From UBA4738 sp002413305 (GTDB taxonomy: Bacteria; Actinomycetota; UBA4738): a stretch of 6,074 bases of DNA. This document shows positions 5,975-6,074 of the stretch, in pieces (within the stretch, counting starts at the first letter, position 1; every line of letters starts with the position of its first letter). The notes under the pieces are model-generated. The model searched no databases. It was not told the origin of the DNA and worked only from the letters and a program-made list of their open reading frames with translations. Both the position numbers and the translations under genes were made by a program. The stretch covers positions 1-6,074 of the forward strand of contig DAIUAM010000104.1 of NCBI GenBank assembly GCA_036847185.1, written 5' to 3'.

Positions 5975-6074
5975 AGCTCAAGCGGTGCGCCTCGACCTCG
6001 ATCTCGAGGTCGACCTTCTTGCCCACCAGGAAGCCGCCCGCCTCGACCGCCATGTTCCAGGTCATCCCCCAGTC
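5973..6074 (-). CDS. YceI-like protein, C-terminal end (5' part outside window)
   Basis: Only the last 33 residues are visible, in the frame that ends with TGA at 5975-5973. DWGMTWNMAVEAGGFLVGKK followed by VDLEIEVEA matches the C-terminal hairpin of YceI proteins, where FGLTWN..LETGG.LVG..V.I.(L/V)(E/D)VE is typical. YceI proteins are lipocalin-like beta barrels that bind isoprenoid or other hydrophobic molecules. Whether this one is exported cannot be seen, because the N-terminus is missing. It is probably the gene directly upstream in the minus-strand operon, 27 bp before the F420-oxidoreductase-like gene. The fragment is short, but the match to the family end is good. Confidence 0.82.
   Translation of the reverse strand, partial: DWGMTWNMAVEAGGFLVGKKVDLEIEVEAHRLS
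5992..6013. repeat. Perfect 10-bp inverted repeat inside the YceI-like end
   Basis: TCGACCTCGA (5992-6001) and TCGAGGTCGA (6004-6013) are exact inverted arms separated by 2 bp. They fall in codons for alternating hydrophobic and Glu residues near the YceI C-terminus, where repeated CTC/GAG/GTC codons make such symmetry likely by chance. Confidence 0.4.

Overview
The window is visibly GC-rich (about two-thirds by eye), with strong GC bias at third codon positions and dense, often overlapping genes. Together with a DUF5709-like acidic protein, a family I know only from Actinomycetota, this points to an actinobacterial chromosome. Genus cannot be fixed from the sequence. I see no rRNA, tRNA, CRISPR array, transposase or integrase.

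The window holds two convergent gene groups. The plus-strand group (1-2472) encodes, in order: the C-terminal part of a pirin, cut by the window start; a small DoxX-like membrane protein; then, after a 115-bp gap with two small inverted repeats, an acidic DUF5709-like protein, a one-cysteine peroxiredoxin and a cytosolic DsbA-fold oxidoreductase with a CPYC active site. The last three overlap end to start (11 bp, then ATGA) and almost certainly form one transcript. The theme is thiol and oxidative-stress handling.

The minus-strand group, read from the right edge, encodes: the last 33 residues of a YceI-like protein; an F420:NADPH-oxidoreductase-like NAD(P)-binding protein; a 14-helix DHA2-type MFS exporter, coupled to it by ATGA; and a Gfo/Idh/MocA-fold protein closely resembling yeast Gal80. 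The genes are nearly contiguous and probably form one operon. The two groups meet in a 93-bp gap (2473-2565) with one imperfect hairpin and no U-tract.

Nothing here is clearly a new system. The points most worth checking are: (i) the Gal80-like protein has Trp where the family's catalytic Lys normally sits; (ii) the strong ribosome binding site before it serves a 21-codon upstream frame whose end overlaps its start codon; and (iii) a single-cysteine peroxiredoxin is translationally coupled to a possible reductant.
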